In this document: piece after piece, positions 43,921-55,351 of the stretch
Position numbering within the stretch: the stretch's first letter is position 1
Layout of the letters: each line of letters opens with the position of its first letter
From: Adiantum capillus-veneris
Taxonomy: Eukaryota; Streptophyta; Polypodiopsida; Polypodiales; Pteridaceae
NCBI GenBank assembly: GCA_014529385.2
Contig: CM043949.1
Location: forward strand, 142,080,858 to 142,144,857
DNA: 64,000 nucleotides
Direction: 5' to 3'
Notes under the pieces: generated by a model
Database searches by the model: none
Told to the model about the DNA's origin: nothing
Seen by the model: the letters and a program-made list of their open reading frames with translations, nothing else
Translations under genes and position numbers: made by a program

Positions 43921-45825
43921 CTACCCTACACCTAACTGCTTGCCAAAATGCGCAAATCTCTCTGAGGGAAGTCCTTTTGTAAGTAGATCAGCAGGATTTT
44001 CTGTGGTGTGAATTGGATTGCGAGCCAATTGTATAGCACTTTGACTATCACAATATAACACAGGCATCTCTTCTTTGATTCCCAAATCTGCTACTAGTCG
44101 ATTAAGCCAAATTGATTCTTTGCATGCCTCTGATGCTGCAACATATTCAGCCTCTGTAGTAGACTGAGTAACACAATCTTGTAATCTAGAATGCCATGAT
44201 ACTGCTCCACCAACCAATGTAAAGACATAACCTGACGTAGACCTTCGGTTGTCTAAGTCACCTGCATAATCTGAGTCTGTAAAACCCTTTACACTTAGCT
44301 CCTGACTCCCATAGCATATGCGCATACTCTTTGTAGATTTCAGGTATCTCAATATTCCTTTTACTGCCTCCCAATGTTTCTTGCTTGGGTTTGACATGTA
44401 TCGACTTACTACTCCCACTGCAAATGCAATGTCTGGGCGAGTAGCAATCATTGCATACATCAAACTACCCACTGCAGACGCATATGGAATCTTATCCATT
44501 TCAGCCTGTTCTTCCTCAGACACAGGACAATCTTGTTTGCTAAGTTTCGCATATGGTGGCAATGGAACACTCAATGCCTTTTTCTTCTCCATATTGAAAC
44601 GTTGCAAAACCTTGTCAATATACTCTGTTTGAGATAACCAAATCAACTTCTTTGATTTGTCTCTCTCAATGTGCATACCAAGTATATGACTTGCCTCACC
44701 CATGTCTTTCATGTCAAATGATTTTGCCATCTTTGACTTCAAAGCTGAAATTTCTTCCAAGTGCTTGCCAGCAATCAACATGTCATCCACATACAAAATA
44801 AGGATCAGCCAATTGCCATCCTTAGCCTTCTTTGTATATAGACAGTGATCGAACTCACTATGTTTGTAGCCTTGAGAAAGCATAAACTTGTGGAACTTAT
44901 GGTACCATGCCCTCGGTGATTGTTTTAAGCCATAAAGACTCTTTAACAACTGGCATACCAAATCTTCCTTGCCTTTCTCAACAAACCCTTCTGGCTGCTG
45001 CATGTAAATTTCCACATCTAAATCACCATGCAAGAACGCTGTCTTGACATCCATTTGGTGCAACACCAAATCTAATATGGCAACCAATGCAATAAAGCAT
45101 CTCAATGTAGTCATCTTGACCACCAGAGAGAAGACTTCATCAAAGTCAATGCCTTGTTCTTGCTTAAATCCCTTGGCAACAAGCCTTGCTTTGTACTTTG
45201 GCTGACTATCATGAGCGGTGATCTTATACCTGTAAACCCATTTACAAGGTAGAGCCTTTTTGTCATGTGGTAATTTAACTAGCTTCCATGTCTAGTTTTT
45301 ATGCAGAGCTGTCATCTCTAACTGCATGGCCAATTGCCAATTCCCGGAGTCCTTCATTTGCACTGCTTCCTTGTAACATGAAAGCTCATTGCAATCAGTC
45401 AACATGACATAGTTCATAGATGGAACAAACCTATCAGGAGGTTGCGTGATACGTCTAGATCTACACAAAATAGGGGGCTCAGGCTCAGCCACAGCCTGTG
45501 GTTCCACTGTATCCTGTCCTTGCTCCTCTTGAGCCCTGACATTTTGTCTTGCACGTGCAGGTCCATCTTCTTGGAAGACAACTCTTTTAATCTCCTCAAC
45601 CCTCTCTGGTTTAGAATGATATTTGGCTTCATTAAAGTGAACATCATTGCTGCGGATAACCTTTCTGGATTTGGGATCCCAAAGTCTGTACCCCATCTCA
45701 CCAGAATTACCATAGCCTAGAAAGATGCACTTTCTACTCTTTGGCTCAAGTTTGTTCCTAAATTCCTTTGGAACATGAGTATATGCCTCACAGCCAAAGA
45801 CTCTGAGATGCTTGTATGAGGGCAT
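43921..45825 (-). pseudogene. Copia integrase C-terminus, RT and RNase H
   Basis: The frame starts MPSYKHLRVFGCEAYTHVPK (integrase C-terminal part), then a proline/glutamate-rich linker. RT begins near 45340 and is cut by TAG at 45294-45292 just before TWKLVKLP. RT motifs VKTAFLHGDLDVEIYMQQPE and ILYVDDMLIAG (catalytic YVDD, about 44800) are intact. RNase H follows with GFTDSDYAGDLDNRRSTSGY, TEAEYVAASEACKE and YCDSQSAIQLARNP. The sequence then jumps directly to IHTTENPADLLTKGLP, omitting the roughly 28 residues (H-x-R-T/S-K-H-I region) that copia RNase H usually has there. Enzymes would act in cytoplasmic particles; this copy cannot. Confidence 0.93.
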
Positions 45826-46936
45826 TTTGCCTTACCATACCATCTCTGCCACTGAATCCTTCTGCAAAACCTTGCTAAGAGATCTATTTATAAGATGAAC
45901 AGCTGTTGATACAGCTTCAGCCCAAAACCCATTTGGCAGATGTGCATTAGACAACATACTTCTAACCTTCTCTTGTATGGTCCTATTCATCCTCTCAGCA
46001 ACACCATTTTGAGGAGGATTGTAAGGAGCAGTAAGTTCATGTTTTATACCTTTTGACTCACAAAAATCCTGAAAGGCCTTTGAAACATACTCTCCACCAT
46101 TGTCAGTGCGTAAGCATTTAAGCTTCTTGCCACTCTGATTCTCCACAAGTGTCACAAACGTTTTGAAAACACTAAACGCTCCATCCTTGTGCTTGAGAAA
46201 GTAAACCCATACTTTCCTCGAGTAATCATCTATAAATGTCATAAAGTAAGAAGCTCCCCCTAGAGATAGGTTAGGCATAGGTCCACACAAATCACTATGA
46301 ACAAGTGCCAACTGTGTATCTCTGCTACTACTTCTATGCTTATGTGGCTGCTGTGTTTGCTTACCATACAGAAAATGTTCACAGAATTCAAAATCATTAA
46401 ATGACAAGCCAGGCAAATAACCAAAACGAGACAAGATTTCCATTCCCTTCTTGGACATATGTCCTAACCGGCTATGCCACAAAGAAACGCTCGGCTGCTC
46501 GGTTACATTGATTACATTTTTAGAGACATTTGATACATAAATCATGTAAAGTCCTCCAGACTTTACTCCATGTGCTATTGTCATAGAACCCTTGGATATC
46601 TTCCACATGTTCTATTCAAAAGTGGTGACGTAGCCAGCATCATCAAGTAAACATGTGCTGATCAAGCTCTTTGTAATTGCGGGAACATGTCTCACATTCT
46701 TCAGCGTGAAAGAAGAGCCATTCTGAAACTTCAATTGAACATCTCCAACACCTAAGATCTCACATATCTGCCCATTGCCTAGCTAAACATGATCTTTAGT
46801 GGTCACATAAGAGGTAAACCACTCCTTGTTTGGAGACACATGAAGTGATGCCCTTGAGTCTATAATCCAGTCACTCGGTGCATTTCCATCAGATGTTGTA
46901 AGAAGAGCTGAGTTCATTGTAGATGTCTCCTGACAC
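45826..46936 (-). pseudogene. Copia protease and integrase
   Basis: The protease region reads SDWIIDSRASLHVSP, with the D-S-G-A active site changed to D-S-R-A (46860-46849). In-frame stops are TAG 46785-46783, TAG 46614-46612 and TAA 45834-45832. The integrase zinc domain has HSRLGHMS and FCEHFLYGKQ, where the second cysteine of the C-x2-C pair is Phe. The catalytic triad is recognisable: LVHSDLCGPM, LRTDNGGEYVSKAF and a Glu in NGVAERMNRTIQE. Entry into this frame from gag needs a one-base shift near 46930, where the gag-side frame ends YNELSSSYNI. Confidence 0.93.
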
Positions 46937-47800
46937 TAGACTGTCATCCTCTGCAACAGTGTTTGTCACATTTATTTCTTGAATCTTCACTGAGGACTTG
47001 TTCTTCTCACCATGGTCTTCAGCTTTCTCTTTGCCTTTTTTTGATTTCCATTCTCTACAGTCTCTTTTCATGTGACCCTTCTTGCCACAATGGTAGCATT
47101 CTATGTCACTCTTGCCTTTAGCACTGCGGGACTTGCTACGAGATTGATCCCTCTTTCCACCTTTGTACTTTTATTTGGTCCTTCCTCTGACAACTAAGGT
47201 TGTTCCTTTGCCTTTGTCCATTGTCTTTCTGTTGGTTTCTTCAGTAAGCAGACTGCCTTCTACACCTGCTATGGTCAAACCATCTGGAGGTGCAGAATTA
47301 CTCAAAGTTGTGCGAAAAGTGTCCCAACTTTCCGGCAATGTGATCAACAGGAACATAGCTCTAACAGGTTCATCAAACTTGACACCTTGAGCTGACAACT
47401 GACTGTAGATGGTGTTGAATTCATTCAGATGATTGGACATAGGTGTCCCTTCTTTCATCTTCAAGTCAACAAGCTTCTTAAGCCAGTATACCTATGAAGC
47501 TGCACTCTGCTTCTCATAAAGATCACTCAGCTTTGTCCATGCTTGATAAGCCAACATCTCGTCTGCTACATTGAAGTAAACGCTTTCTGCCAAAGTCAGC
47601 ATAATGGTAGAAAGTGCCAATTCATCCATTTCGCTCCATTCATCTTCGTCCATATCTTCTGGTTTTATCCCCTTGAGATTTATAGGTTTTATCTGCTTCT
47701 TTTGTACCAACACGTTCCAAATCTGCTTCTTTCACAATGGGAAATTGGTTCCATCCAACTTCTTGATATTGTAAAGAGCAGTGTCCTGTGATCCAGCCAT
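46937..47800 (-). pseudogene. Copia gag with CCHC zinc knuckle
   Basis: The start ATG at 47800-47798 begins MAGSQDTALYNIKKLDGTNF, the usual copia gag opening. The UBN2-type gag domain follows (SDLYEKQSAAS, NHLNEFNTIYSQL, LLITLPESWDTFRTTL). The zinc knuckle CYHCGKKGHMKRDC lies near 47095-47055. In-frame stops are TGA 47734-47732, TAG 47494-47492 and TAA 47173-47171. The protein would form the particle shell and bind the genomic RNA. Confidence 0.93.
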
Positions 47801-48871
47801 AGCTACGCTTCACAGTAGTTTACTTTCCTAGTAAAAATTCGGCAGAGTTTCCCCTGTAAACTGACCTCTGAACCAATATCAACCTGTCAAATGAACCAAG
47901 AAAGCTTCAGATTCTGCAGAAATTTCGGCAGAGTCTCCTTTGTAAATGGCTCTGGTGTACTCAAAAACAGCTCAAAAAACCATTGTCTCTCTAACACTGT
48001 AAGCTGTGGGTAAACCTGTCCTGCACCTGTATTGTCTCTCACTAGCTTGTCACTGTCCTGTAAGCATAGACTACGACAATGCCTCAATGGTAGTAAAGCA
48101 AAGATGCAATCCCAACTATCTAACTCACAGTCAATACATCCTAGCTGCCTATCTAAGGGTGCTCGAGGGATCGCTCCAAGATTTGTATCACTGAAAGGAT
48201 CTCAACATTCGAGAATCCCCCAGCTCAATAAAACCTCAATCGACCCTCAACAAAGGCTGCAGTAAATCTGACAGTACATAGACTTCCCACAAAGTCATAC
48301 ATCCACAAATTTCTCACTGTATGTTGTAACCGCTGCGGCAGTTTTTTGTTGCGGGACTCACAGCCAGCAAACCCTCAACAGACATACATCATCTCTGACA
48401 ATACATCCCATGTGGAAGTACCTACAATGTCAGGATGAAATCTGGAATATCAAGCAGCAAACACAAGCTACCTGATGAACTGGTGGATGTCGCCTACAGT
48501 CTGTGTGTAGGTGCGTCTGTGTCGTATGTGACACGCCTCCAAGAACTGTAAGCCGTTCTTCATGTGAAGATAGCCAAAAATCAGCACTCTGGAAGTGCAT
48601 ATATCCTCATCACTTGTAGTCGTAGGCCAAAACCCCAAATTTGCAGAGTCGGATCTACACCCGCCAAGACCACGTAGTCAAAAATGGCCTGCGCAGAACT
48701 TTGTCGAAGCCGAACGGTGGCCGAGATGACCTCAGAATGAAATTCTGAGAACACCGAGCCCTTCGGACTGACCCACAGGATTTGGGGCCGTGTCTTCGCC
48801 TGTCGAATCTCACTCCAATCTAAGCAGGTGGCTCTGGCTACCTGCAAATGCTGCCCCGAGCCTCGATCTGA
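47801..48871 (-). other. Leader of the copia element
   Basis: About 1.07 kb separates the primer site from gag. A short imperfect duplication (TTCGGCAGAGT followed by TGTAAA) occurs at about 47848 and 47921. No coding frame is convincing. Confidence 0.6.
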
Positions 48872-48883
48872 GCTCTGATACCA
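48872..48883 (-). other. Primer binding site, initiator tRNA-Met
   Basis: On the minus strand TGGTATCAGAGC begins two bases after the 5' LTR. It is the standard complement of the plant initiator tRNA-Met 3' end. Confidence 0.95.
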
Positions 48884-48885
48884 GT

Positions 48886-49077
48886 TGAAGGAGTATGAGC
48901 GGAAGTGCGACGCGAGAGAGAGTGCGAGAAGAAGAGCACGATGATATGGTGAACTCGCTCTACTGTAATGTGTAGAGCATAGTGAGTTCTTATTAGGTTT
49001 TTACAAAAGAATATGTGTACATACTTGGCGGCCCGCCCACTTACCTGGGCGACCACATTGGGATTTATACCCCAACA
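48886..49077 (-). repeat. 5' LTR of the copia element, 192 bp
   Basis: On the minus strand it begins TGTTGGGGTATAAATCCC, so a TATA-like box lies almost at the edge, and ends CTCCTTCA. It includes AATAAG near the middle and a CT-rich 3' part. It lacks the 78-bp duplication found in the other LTR. Confidence 0.95.
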
Positions 49078-49082
49078 CATGC
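49078..49082. other. Target site duplication CATGC, right
   Basis: This matches 43557-43561. Confidence 0.95.
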
Positions 49083-49418
49083 ATCATGAGCAGAACATAG
49101 ACTTTGTAGAAAGCATTAACCATCCCCAGCCTCAATCCCAAGGCCTCAAAACACCTTCAAAGGTGGAGAGAGCTAGCAGGGAATGAGGATAGGGAAGCGG
49201 AAGAAGAAAGAAATAAATAATTCCTCACTTATCATCACTCTTCTTGCTTAGCGTACATAAAAGCATAGTAATGAAGATGGAAAAGATGGCAAGCTTAAGC
49301 ATTGGAGCATGTCTCTTGGTTGGACTTGCATTCCATAGCCAAGAGTGTTAATGTATGCTCTCAACTTCTCCACAAGCTTGGAGAAGGAGATGGAGCTCTT
49401 GCACTTTGCAACTTACAC

Positions 49419-49480
<62 letters not shown>

Positions 49481-49560
49481 AGAGTATACCCCCCAAGCTA
49501 GTCCCCATCCTTTCTTTCTTCAACTCCCTCTTCTAGCACTAGCCTGCACTTGATTGGACC
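49083..49560 (+). repeat. LINE-linked 3' segment, copy 1 right half
   Basis: It continues the repeat cut at 43561 and matches 52626-52980 (GAAAGCATTAACC, CCCAAGGCCTCAAA, GGAGAAGGAGATGGAGCTCT). It contains a long (GA)n at 49422-49476. No coding function recognised. Confidence 0.85.
49422..49476. repeat. (GA)n microsatellite
   Basis: About 27 GA dinucleotides. The equivalent position in copy 2 (52974-52988) has only a few, because element C is inserted there. Confidence 0.97.
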
Positions 49561-50330
49561 TCCTCAAACTTGTCAAGTCACATGCTTAGTGCATATCAAG
49601 CAACAAGGGTATCCTTGGGACAAGTGTTCCCCTTTCCCCTTTGAGAGAGAGAACTTGATAAATACAAAAACAATTAATTAAATTAACTAAGTTATCATTG
49701 GACCCCTTGGGAGTCCAATCAATAGGCTTTAGGCACACTATGAGGTCAACATGAAGAGGAGCTTGACAAGTGTCCTATATGCTTTCTTTGTACCAAGCTT
49801 GCCTTGTGTGAGGGTGTGTGTGTTCTCTCTCTAGCTCCTACAAAGAGGACTTGCTCCCTCATGAGTAGGGATATTCTTTGACTTTTTGAACACCTTAAAC
49901 CCTCAAGAACCTTAGTCATGGAGCACCTTAGCACCTTAGTCATTAAGCATGACAAGCACCTCAAGCACCTTAGTCAGCAAGCACGACAAGCACCTTAAGC
50001 ACCTTAGTCAGCAAGCACGACAAGCACCTCAAGCTTTGGCCGGGTTCCCACCTCAATCACAACCCTAGCTTGCATAAGGTCAAAATACTTTTAAAATTGA
50101 CCTTTGGAAGTCTTTAATGAAGTTAACTATGAGGTCTTTAAGCTCCATTAGCTAGCCTTGCTCTTTGACAGACCATCTTTCATTTGGATCCCTTTACCAT
50201 TGGCCCCGTGTTGAGATAGATCTGTAAGCACATATCTATATTCTAAACCTTGTTCCTGTTTATTCTCCCACATTAAATGATAATTTTAATATGAGAAAAT
50301 CATTTGGGTAGGTTAGATATTAGATTTTAT
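49561..50330 (-). repeat. Probable 3' LTR remnant after chromovirus fragment E2, with 34-bp tandem repeat
   Basis: On the minus strand TGTCATAAAATCTAATATC begins at 50334, after a purine tract, as in E1. Scattered similarity to the E1 LTR (TCAAAGGATTGGGACCAAA against GTAAAGGGATCCAAATGAAA) continues to about 50150. Near 49935-50035 a 34-base unit (CGACAAGCAC, CTTAAGCACC, TTAGTCAGCAAGCA) repeats about three times. The outer LTR end was not found. Confidence 0.4.
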
Positions 50331-50699
50331 GACATTACCTCTCTCTTGAAATCATAGTCGTCCTTGACTATGAGGTAGAAGAGATAAAGCCTTAGTCATT
50401 AGCCAATGTTTCTTAGCAAGTAGAGGATCCCTTTTTACCCCACTACATCAATCCAAGATGGATGACTAGTCCATTTTGTTCTTGGGAGACATAGTTGCCG
50501 CAAGCATGTCTGCTCTTTAGTCCATTTCATTCTCCCAAAGTAGAGTGACAAATTCTACTTGGTGTTTGAAAGACGTCGTCATTACAAACATGATTGAAGC
50601 ATGCATACTATTTAAATTTTTGTACAATAAAGAGAGAATTAGTCTTATAAGACAAAAACATTTGTCATTTAAAAGAAATATGTACATTTGCTTACTCTA

Positions 50700-52222
50700 A
50701 TGTAGCATTGTAAGCATTGACAAGGTTCATACCATCCTTAAGTTGTATTCCTTGCATCCATCTAGCATCTTCAAAAGGGTAATTTTTGAACTTAATAAGA
50801 TACCATCAGATAATCTTACCATGTCGTAGTACCTTGTCTTGATGCCGAAGGATAGCTTCGGGTTGTAGCACCTCTTCTTGGTCTTTGATTTCGGGAGGGT
50901 CTTCAATAATTGGTTCACTTGGTGGCTCTCCTTTGTGTAGGGCTTAAGTAGGCTCACATGAAAAGCATTTTGTATGAGCCAATGGTTGGGCAGCTTAAGT
51001 TGATAAGCCATCTCATTGACTGGCTTCAAGATTTGAAATGGAAAATAGTATCTTTTTTCTAGTTTAGCATAATACTTTTGATGGCCTGTAGGATTTTTGC
51101 CCGTCATTTGCCTCAATCGAGCCTTGGGAAACTTAAGTAAGACCCAATCATTTTCTTTGAACGTTAAGGCCCTTCTGTGTTTGTCATGGGTAGCTTTTTG
51201 CCTTTGTTGAGAGATAGATATAGCCTCCTTACTCTTTTGGAAAGATTCTTGTAGGTCACAGCTATACTCATCGGCAGCAAAGATCTTCCCATGTACTTTA
51301 AGTAGCAAGGGACTTTTAGGTCTTCCCTCAATGATTTCAAAAGGTGCTTTTCTCGTAGAAGTATGGACAGTATTATTATATGCATATACTCTACAAGGGG
51401 TAGGTACTTTTCTCATTGTGAGCATTGATCTACTTTTGTAACATAAGTCTTTAGTAGATCGAGTATCGTAAGATTAGCTATCTCACTTTGGCCATCCATT
51501 TGTGGGTGATAGGCCGAAGAAAAATTCAATCTTGTACCTAGATTTTCAAAGAGATCTTTTCAAAAATTATGGGTCATTCTAGGATCTCTATCTGACACAA
51601 TGGATGTTGGCAATCCATGGTGTTTGAAAATCTGAGATATGAAGAGAGTTTCCATTTGGTGTGTCTTAATAGTCTTTTTGACAGGAATAAAGTGTACTTG
51701 TTTGCTAAACCTATCGACTATTGTCCATATTCCTGTATTCCCATGGATAGACTTAGGTAATCCATGGATATGCTCTCCCATGGTGAATTAGGGATTGGCA
51801 ATGGCTGGAGTAATCGAGGTTGCTTCCCTCTATCATACTTAGTCTTTTGGCATACCACACATTTTGAAACTACTATTGTATGTCCACTTTCATGGTAGAC
51901 CAATAGAAGTACGTATCTACTCCTCAAAGAGGAGGTTGAATGCCTCTATGCCCCGCATAGGGAGGAGCATGGGATTCATACATGACCTTCTCACGAAGGG
52001 AGTGGGTAACACATAGCCTATTGCCATGGAGAAGATAACCATCCTGCAAGGCGAATGGTTCCTCTTTCTTCCCCAAAGCAAGGGCTGATATTATGTTTTT
52101 AAAGTCAAGGTCAGTAGCATACTCATCTATCATAGAAGATAGATCATTGTGAGTTGCTCTAGACACCACATTAACTTTTGGTCATCGCGAAAGTGCATCG
52201 GCCACTTGATTCTTGAGTCAGG
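50700..52222 (-). pseudogene. Chromovirus integrase and chromodomain, fragment E2
   Basis: On the minus strand, in order: the end of RNase H (QVADALSR, then a stop, near 52200); the integrase HHCC finger (YESHAPPYAGHRGIQ near 51950, CVVCQKTKYDRGK near 51860); the core (GLPKSIHGNTGIWTIVDRFS, SIVSDRDPRMTHNF); KAPFEIIEGRPKSPLL; the GPY/F-like RALTFKENDWVLLKFPKARL; and a chromodomain-like C-terminus whose frame is shifted (YNPKLSFGIKTRYYDMVRLS). Several stops. It is homologous to E1 but in opposite orientation and better preserved. LINE-linked copy 2 abuts its 5' side. Confidence 0.85.
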
Positions 52223-52224
52223 AT

Positions 52225-52989
52225 CTCTTCCTATTGAGGTTATGTACATGGAAAAGGTTTTGGAGTATATGATAAAGATGCATCAAAACCTGTGATGGAA
52301 ATGGCCTATAAACTTTGAGAATAGCGGAATTAAGAGAATTAGAGTGATCATTTTTGTCAAACTACTTTGAGAACATAGAGGGTGAACTTAATTAGTGGTA
52401 GCAACATAACCATAATACTTGATTAACTTGGCATGAACAATACTATTACAAGAGAGAGATTTTAGAGAACTTGACAACAGTTGAGGACCGGATTTATGTG
52501 GAGCCGGTCCCCCCTCCAATAGGCTTTTGTATTATAGATTCTCCCATCAAGAGAGACTTGGTACAATACATTCTTTGTGCTCCTTGTGACCTACGTGATG
52601 CAATAAATATGGAAAGCTTCATGCATCACGAGCATAACATAGAACTTTGTAGAAAGCATTAACCGTCCCCATCCTCAGTCCCAAGGCCTCAAACACCTTC
52701 AAAGATGGAGAGAGCTAGCGGGGAATGAGGATAGGGAAGAGGAAGAAGCATCATTCATAGGAGAAATAAATAGTTCCTCACATATCATCACTCTTCTTGC
52801 TTAGCATATATAATAGCATAGTAATGAAGATGGAGAAGATGGCAAGCTTAAGCATTGGAACATGGCTCTTGGTTAGATTTGCATTCCATAGCCAAGAGTG
52901 TTGGTGTAGGCTCTCAACTTCTCTACAAGCTTGGAGAAGGAGATGGAGCTCTTTCACTTTTCAACTCACACAATGAGAGAGAGAGAGTG
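52225..52989 (+). repeat. LINE-linked 3' segment, copy 2, cut by element C
   Basis: It begins with the LINE text PIEVMYMEKVLEYMIKM (52230-52280) and continues in parallel to 43170-43561 plus 49083-49430, including the intact copia target (CTTCATGCATCACGAGC, 52618-52634). It ends in a short GA run where the LTR of element C begins. Confidence 0.85.
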
Positions 52990-53198
52990 TGTTGAGCCAG
53001 CAGAGGATCACATCCGCATTTTTGCTCACACCCATCATTTTGTAACCATTGATTGTAATAAATGTCTTTCCGACATTAATTTTGATTTGAGCCATTCATT
53101 AAGTAACGGGACTCAATTGAGTTTCCAGCTTGTAATCCCGACGTAATTTCACCTGCTGATGTAAATAATTAGAGATGTTCTTACCTCCAAGGCTGAGG

Positions 53199-53206
53199 TA
53201 TATAAG
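53199..53206 (+). promoter_or_regulatory. TATA box of LTR C
   Basis: TATATAAG lies about 210 bases from the LTR start, as in LTR A. Confidence 0.6.
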
Positions 53207-53571
53207 CCAAAGTTTTGTAACCTAAGGGAGATTCAATTATTAATCAAGGTGAGTTTTTGAGCGCTGTGACTGTGTCTGAGAGAGTGAGAGAGAGAGAGAG
53301 TCTTATCTCCTTGCTACGCGAGCTACGGGGCCGCCATTGGAGAAGCGACACCACCATTGTGTTAGCAACGGTGAGAGCTACGCACAGATACCAAGAGTGC
53401 GCGCTATCGGCTTCTATGTGTGGTAAGTTCCTACGAGCTTCGGTGTGAGTTTTCTTCCAACTAGTGTGTCGGAATAGAGCGTGCAGCATATCTATAGAAC
53501 CACAACGAGTAGAGCTACACATTCGTACCATCGGGGTCAAGTTTCGGTCTCCTGTAATTTTCGGCCTGTCT

Positions 53572-53580
53572 TCATACGCG
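53572..53580 (+). other. LTR half-site of the family C palindrome
   Basis: TCATACGCG is the arm and centre of the palindrome found in this element's own leader, carrying the family C base (A) where LTR A carries C. It continues TTTACCG, paralleling TTTTCCG in LTR A. Confidence 0.6.
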
Positions 53581-53928
53581 TTTACCGCACGGAGTGGTTA
53601 TAGGTTGATTTTGCAGTTCAAGTCTTTAGGGTGTTGTTCTTACCTAGTGTATAGACTCCCCCTTGAGTTTGAGATCGATTCGATGATTCTAGATCCTGTT
53701 TCGTATAGCATTCGTTCGTAGTACGGATTTCAGTCACTTGCGTATTTTAGAACTTAGATTTGATTTCCTTGGTAGTGATTGTCATTAGAAGGTCGAGTAG
53801 GTGATTTGACACCCACCTAGTTGTTTCCATGCGCCTGCGGGTCAAGCTCCGTCCTCGTCTGACAAATTCTGTTGTTGGTTGAGTTCTCGCTATTTAGCTT
53901 CTGCTAGCGGCGTAACCGCCTTAACATT

Positions 53929-53947
53929 TGGCGCCGCTGCCGGGGAC
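53929..53947 (+). other. Primer binding site, tRNA-Asp type (element C)
   Basis: TGGCGCCGCTGCCGGGGAC is complementary with about one mismatch to the 3' end of plant tRNA-Asp(GUC). Confidence 0.85.
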
Positions 53948-55351
53948 GAGAGCCCTAAGTAGGTGACCTTAGACTAATCCTACGAGGTGAGTCGTATAAA
54001 CTACTTTGTATACTTTAGTTAGAAAAGATCTAGGAGTGGTGGACTCCGAAGATCTCGAGAGATACTAGGAAGTGGGGTATTCCTGGGTCTTCCGTGTTGA
54101 CAGTATTTTTAGTTTAGCTTAGATTAGATTGTTTTTGATGGTGTTTAAGTGGTTGTTGACATAAAAAGCATTTGCTACTCCTTGTGTGGTAGTAAATCTC
54201 TTTATATTTTCAATTGCAAAAAATCCATTTTATGATTAGAAGTAGCTTAGGTAGGGCCTGATTTGATCCCGATCTAGAGCTATCAATTGGTGTTCTATTA
54301 GCTTGATGTGTTTGATTGCATGTTAGATCACTGAAAAAGTCACTTTGGTAGTGAAATATGCAATAAACAAAGTTCAGAAAAATTTTCTGTGTAACTGATT
54401 GGTGTTGAGCACTTAAAAGAGCTATTGGAAGAGTTCTGTGCTGAAAAACTGGAAATCTGCAACTTTAGACATCATACGCGTATGATGTCTTAGGACCTAA
54501 ACAGAGACTAAAATTGAAAATTTGACATTGCCAGAGTGTTTAGAAGGGGGGTTTTACCCTAAGATCAACTTAAAACAAGAGCATTAACACTCAAAGAAAC
54601 CCAAAAAGACAAGTCGGAGTCCAAAAAACGCAAAGAACAGGAAATTTTGGATTCAGATCTTGTTTTTACATTCAGACCTGACAAAAACACCTGAAACTCA
54701 ATTATAAACATTGGAGAAGGCTTAAAACCAAAAATAGTCAAAATCTGGGAAAAAAGACATCATACGCGTATAATGTCTTTTGGCACATCCACTGCTTATT
54801 TTTGAAATCTGACCTGACAAGAGTGTTACAATCACTGTTGGAAGCATAAATATCAAGTTTGGACCCAAATTGATGAAAAAGACATCATACGCGTATGATG
54901 TCTTTGACCTAATTTTGGACATATTTTGATACTTTGCCAACACAGATCCATTGTAATACCTGTCTAGAGGTTATATTTCAAGTTTCATCCCATTTGGATC
55001 ACAATTGACCCAGAAAACAAGTCAAAAGCGGAAAATTGCCAAGAAAAGCCTGAACTAGCCATAACTTGCTCAAACAGAGTTCAAACTGAATTTTGTGAGT
55101 GGAAAGAGCATAAGGGGGCTACTGAGAGTGAGCATAACCAAAATAGTCAAAATCTGTGAAAAAAGACATCATACGCGTATAATGTCTTTTTCAGCATAAC
55201 TGCAACAAAATTCTCACTTGATGAAACAGAAGTTGTCCCACTGGCAAGATTAAACAATTGACCAAGTATCAGTCAGTTTGGATCAATTCTAACCACAAAA
55301 ACCTGGGAAAACAAATTGCCGAGACGGAAAAGTTAAAGTCCTTCAGGGGAA
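53948..55351 (+). other. Leader of element C with four palindromes
   Basis: About 1.4 kb, no coding frame. Palindromes start at 54467 (perfect), 54755 (one mismatch), 54880 (perfect) and 55164 (one mismatch). Each is AGACATCATACG followed by its reverse complement, or by ATAATGTCT in the two imperfect copies. The flanks AATAGTCAAAATCTG(G/T)GAA repeat before the copies at 54755 and 55164. Text near the start (AAGCATTTGCTAC, GTGTGGTAGT) matches the leader of element A. Confidence 0.9.
54467..55187. repeat. Array of 24-bp palindromes, family C
   Basis: Copies are at 54467-54490, 54755-54778, 54880-54903 and 55164-55187. The centre TACGCGTA is shared with family A. The flanking pair is A/T here and C/G in family A, changed in both arms. 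Confidence 0.95.

Larger units (their letters stand above)
43562..49077 (-). mobile_element. Complete Ty1/copia retrotransposon (Tnt1/Tork type), 5516 bp
   Basis: Both LTRs, target duplication, primer site, polypurine tract and all copia domains in the order gag-PR-IN-RT-RH are present on the minus strand. The element interrupts a repeat whose uninterrupted relative lies at 52.2-52.98 kb. It is inactive: gag and pol contain about seven in-frame stops, one frameshift, a mutated protease active site, a lost integrase zinc ligand and a shortened RNase H. The two LTRs differ at about 11 positions in 192 compared and by a 78-bp duplication, so the insertion is not recent. The wording of the proteins (for example GYRLWDPKSRKVIRSNDVHF) is typical of the Tnt1/Tork group. 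Confidence 0.95.
52990..53926 (+). repeat. 5' LTR of Ty3/gypsy element C
   Basis: The LTR begins TGTTGAGCCAGCAG right after GAGAGAGAGTG and ends GCCTTAACA two bases before the primer site. TATATAAG at 53199-53206 is the TATA box. A GA-rich stretch at 53277-53300 follows. The layout parallels LTR A. The upstream flank can be recognised from copy 1 of the LINE-linked repeat, which supports the left boundary; the 3' LTR is beyond the window. Confidence 0.75.
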
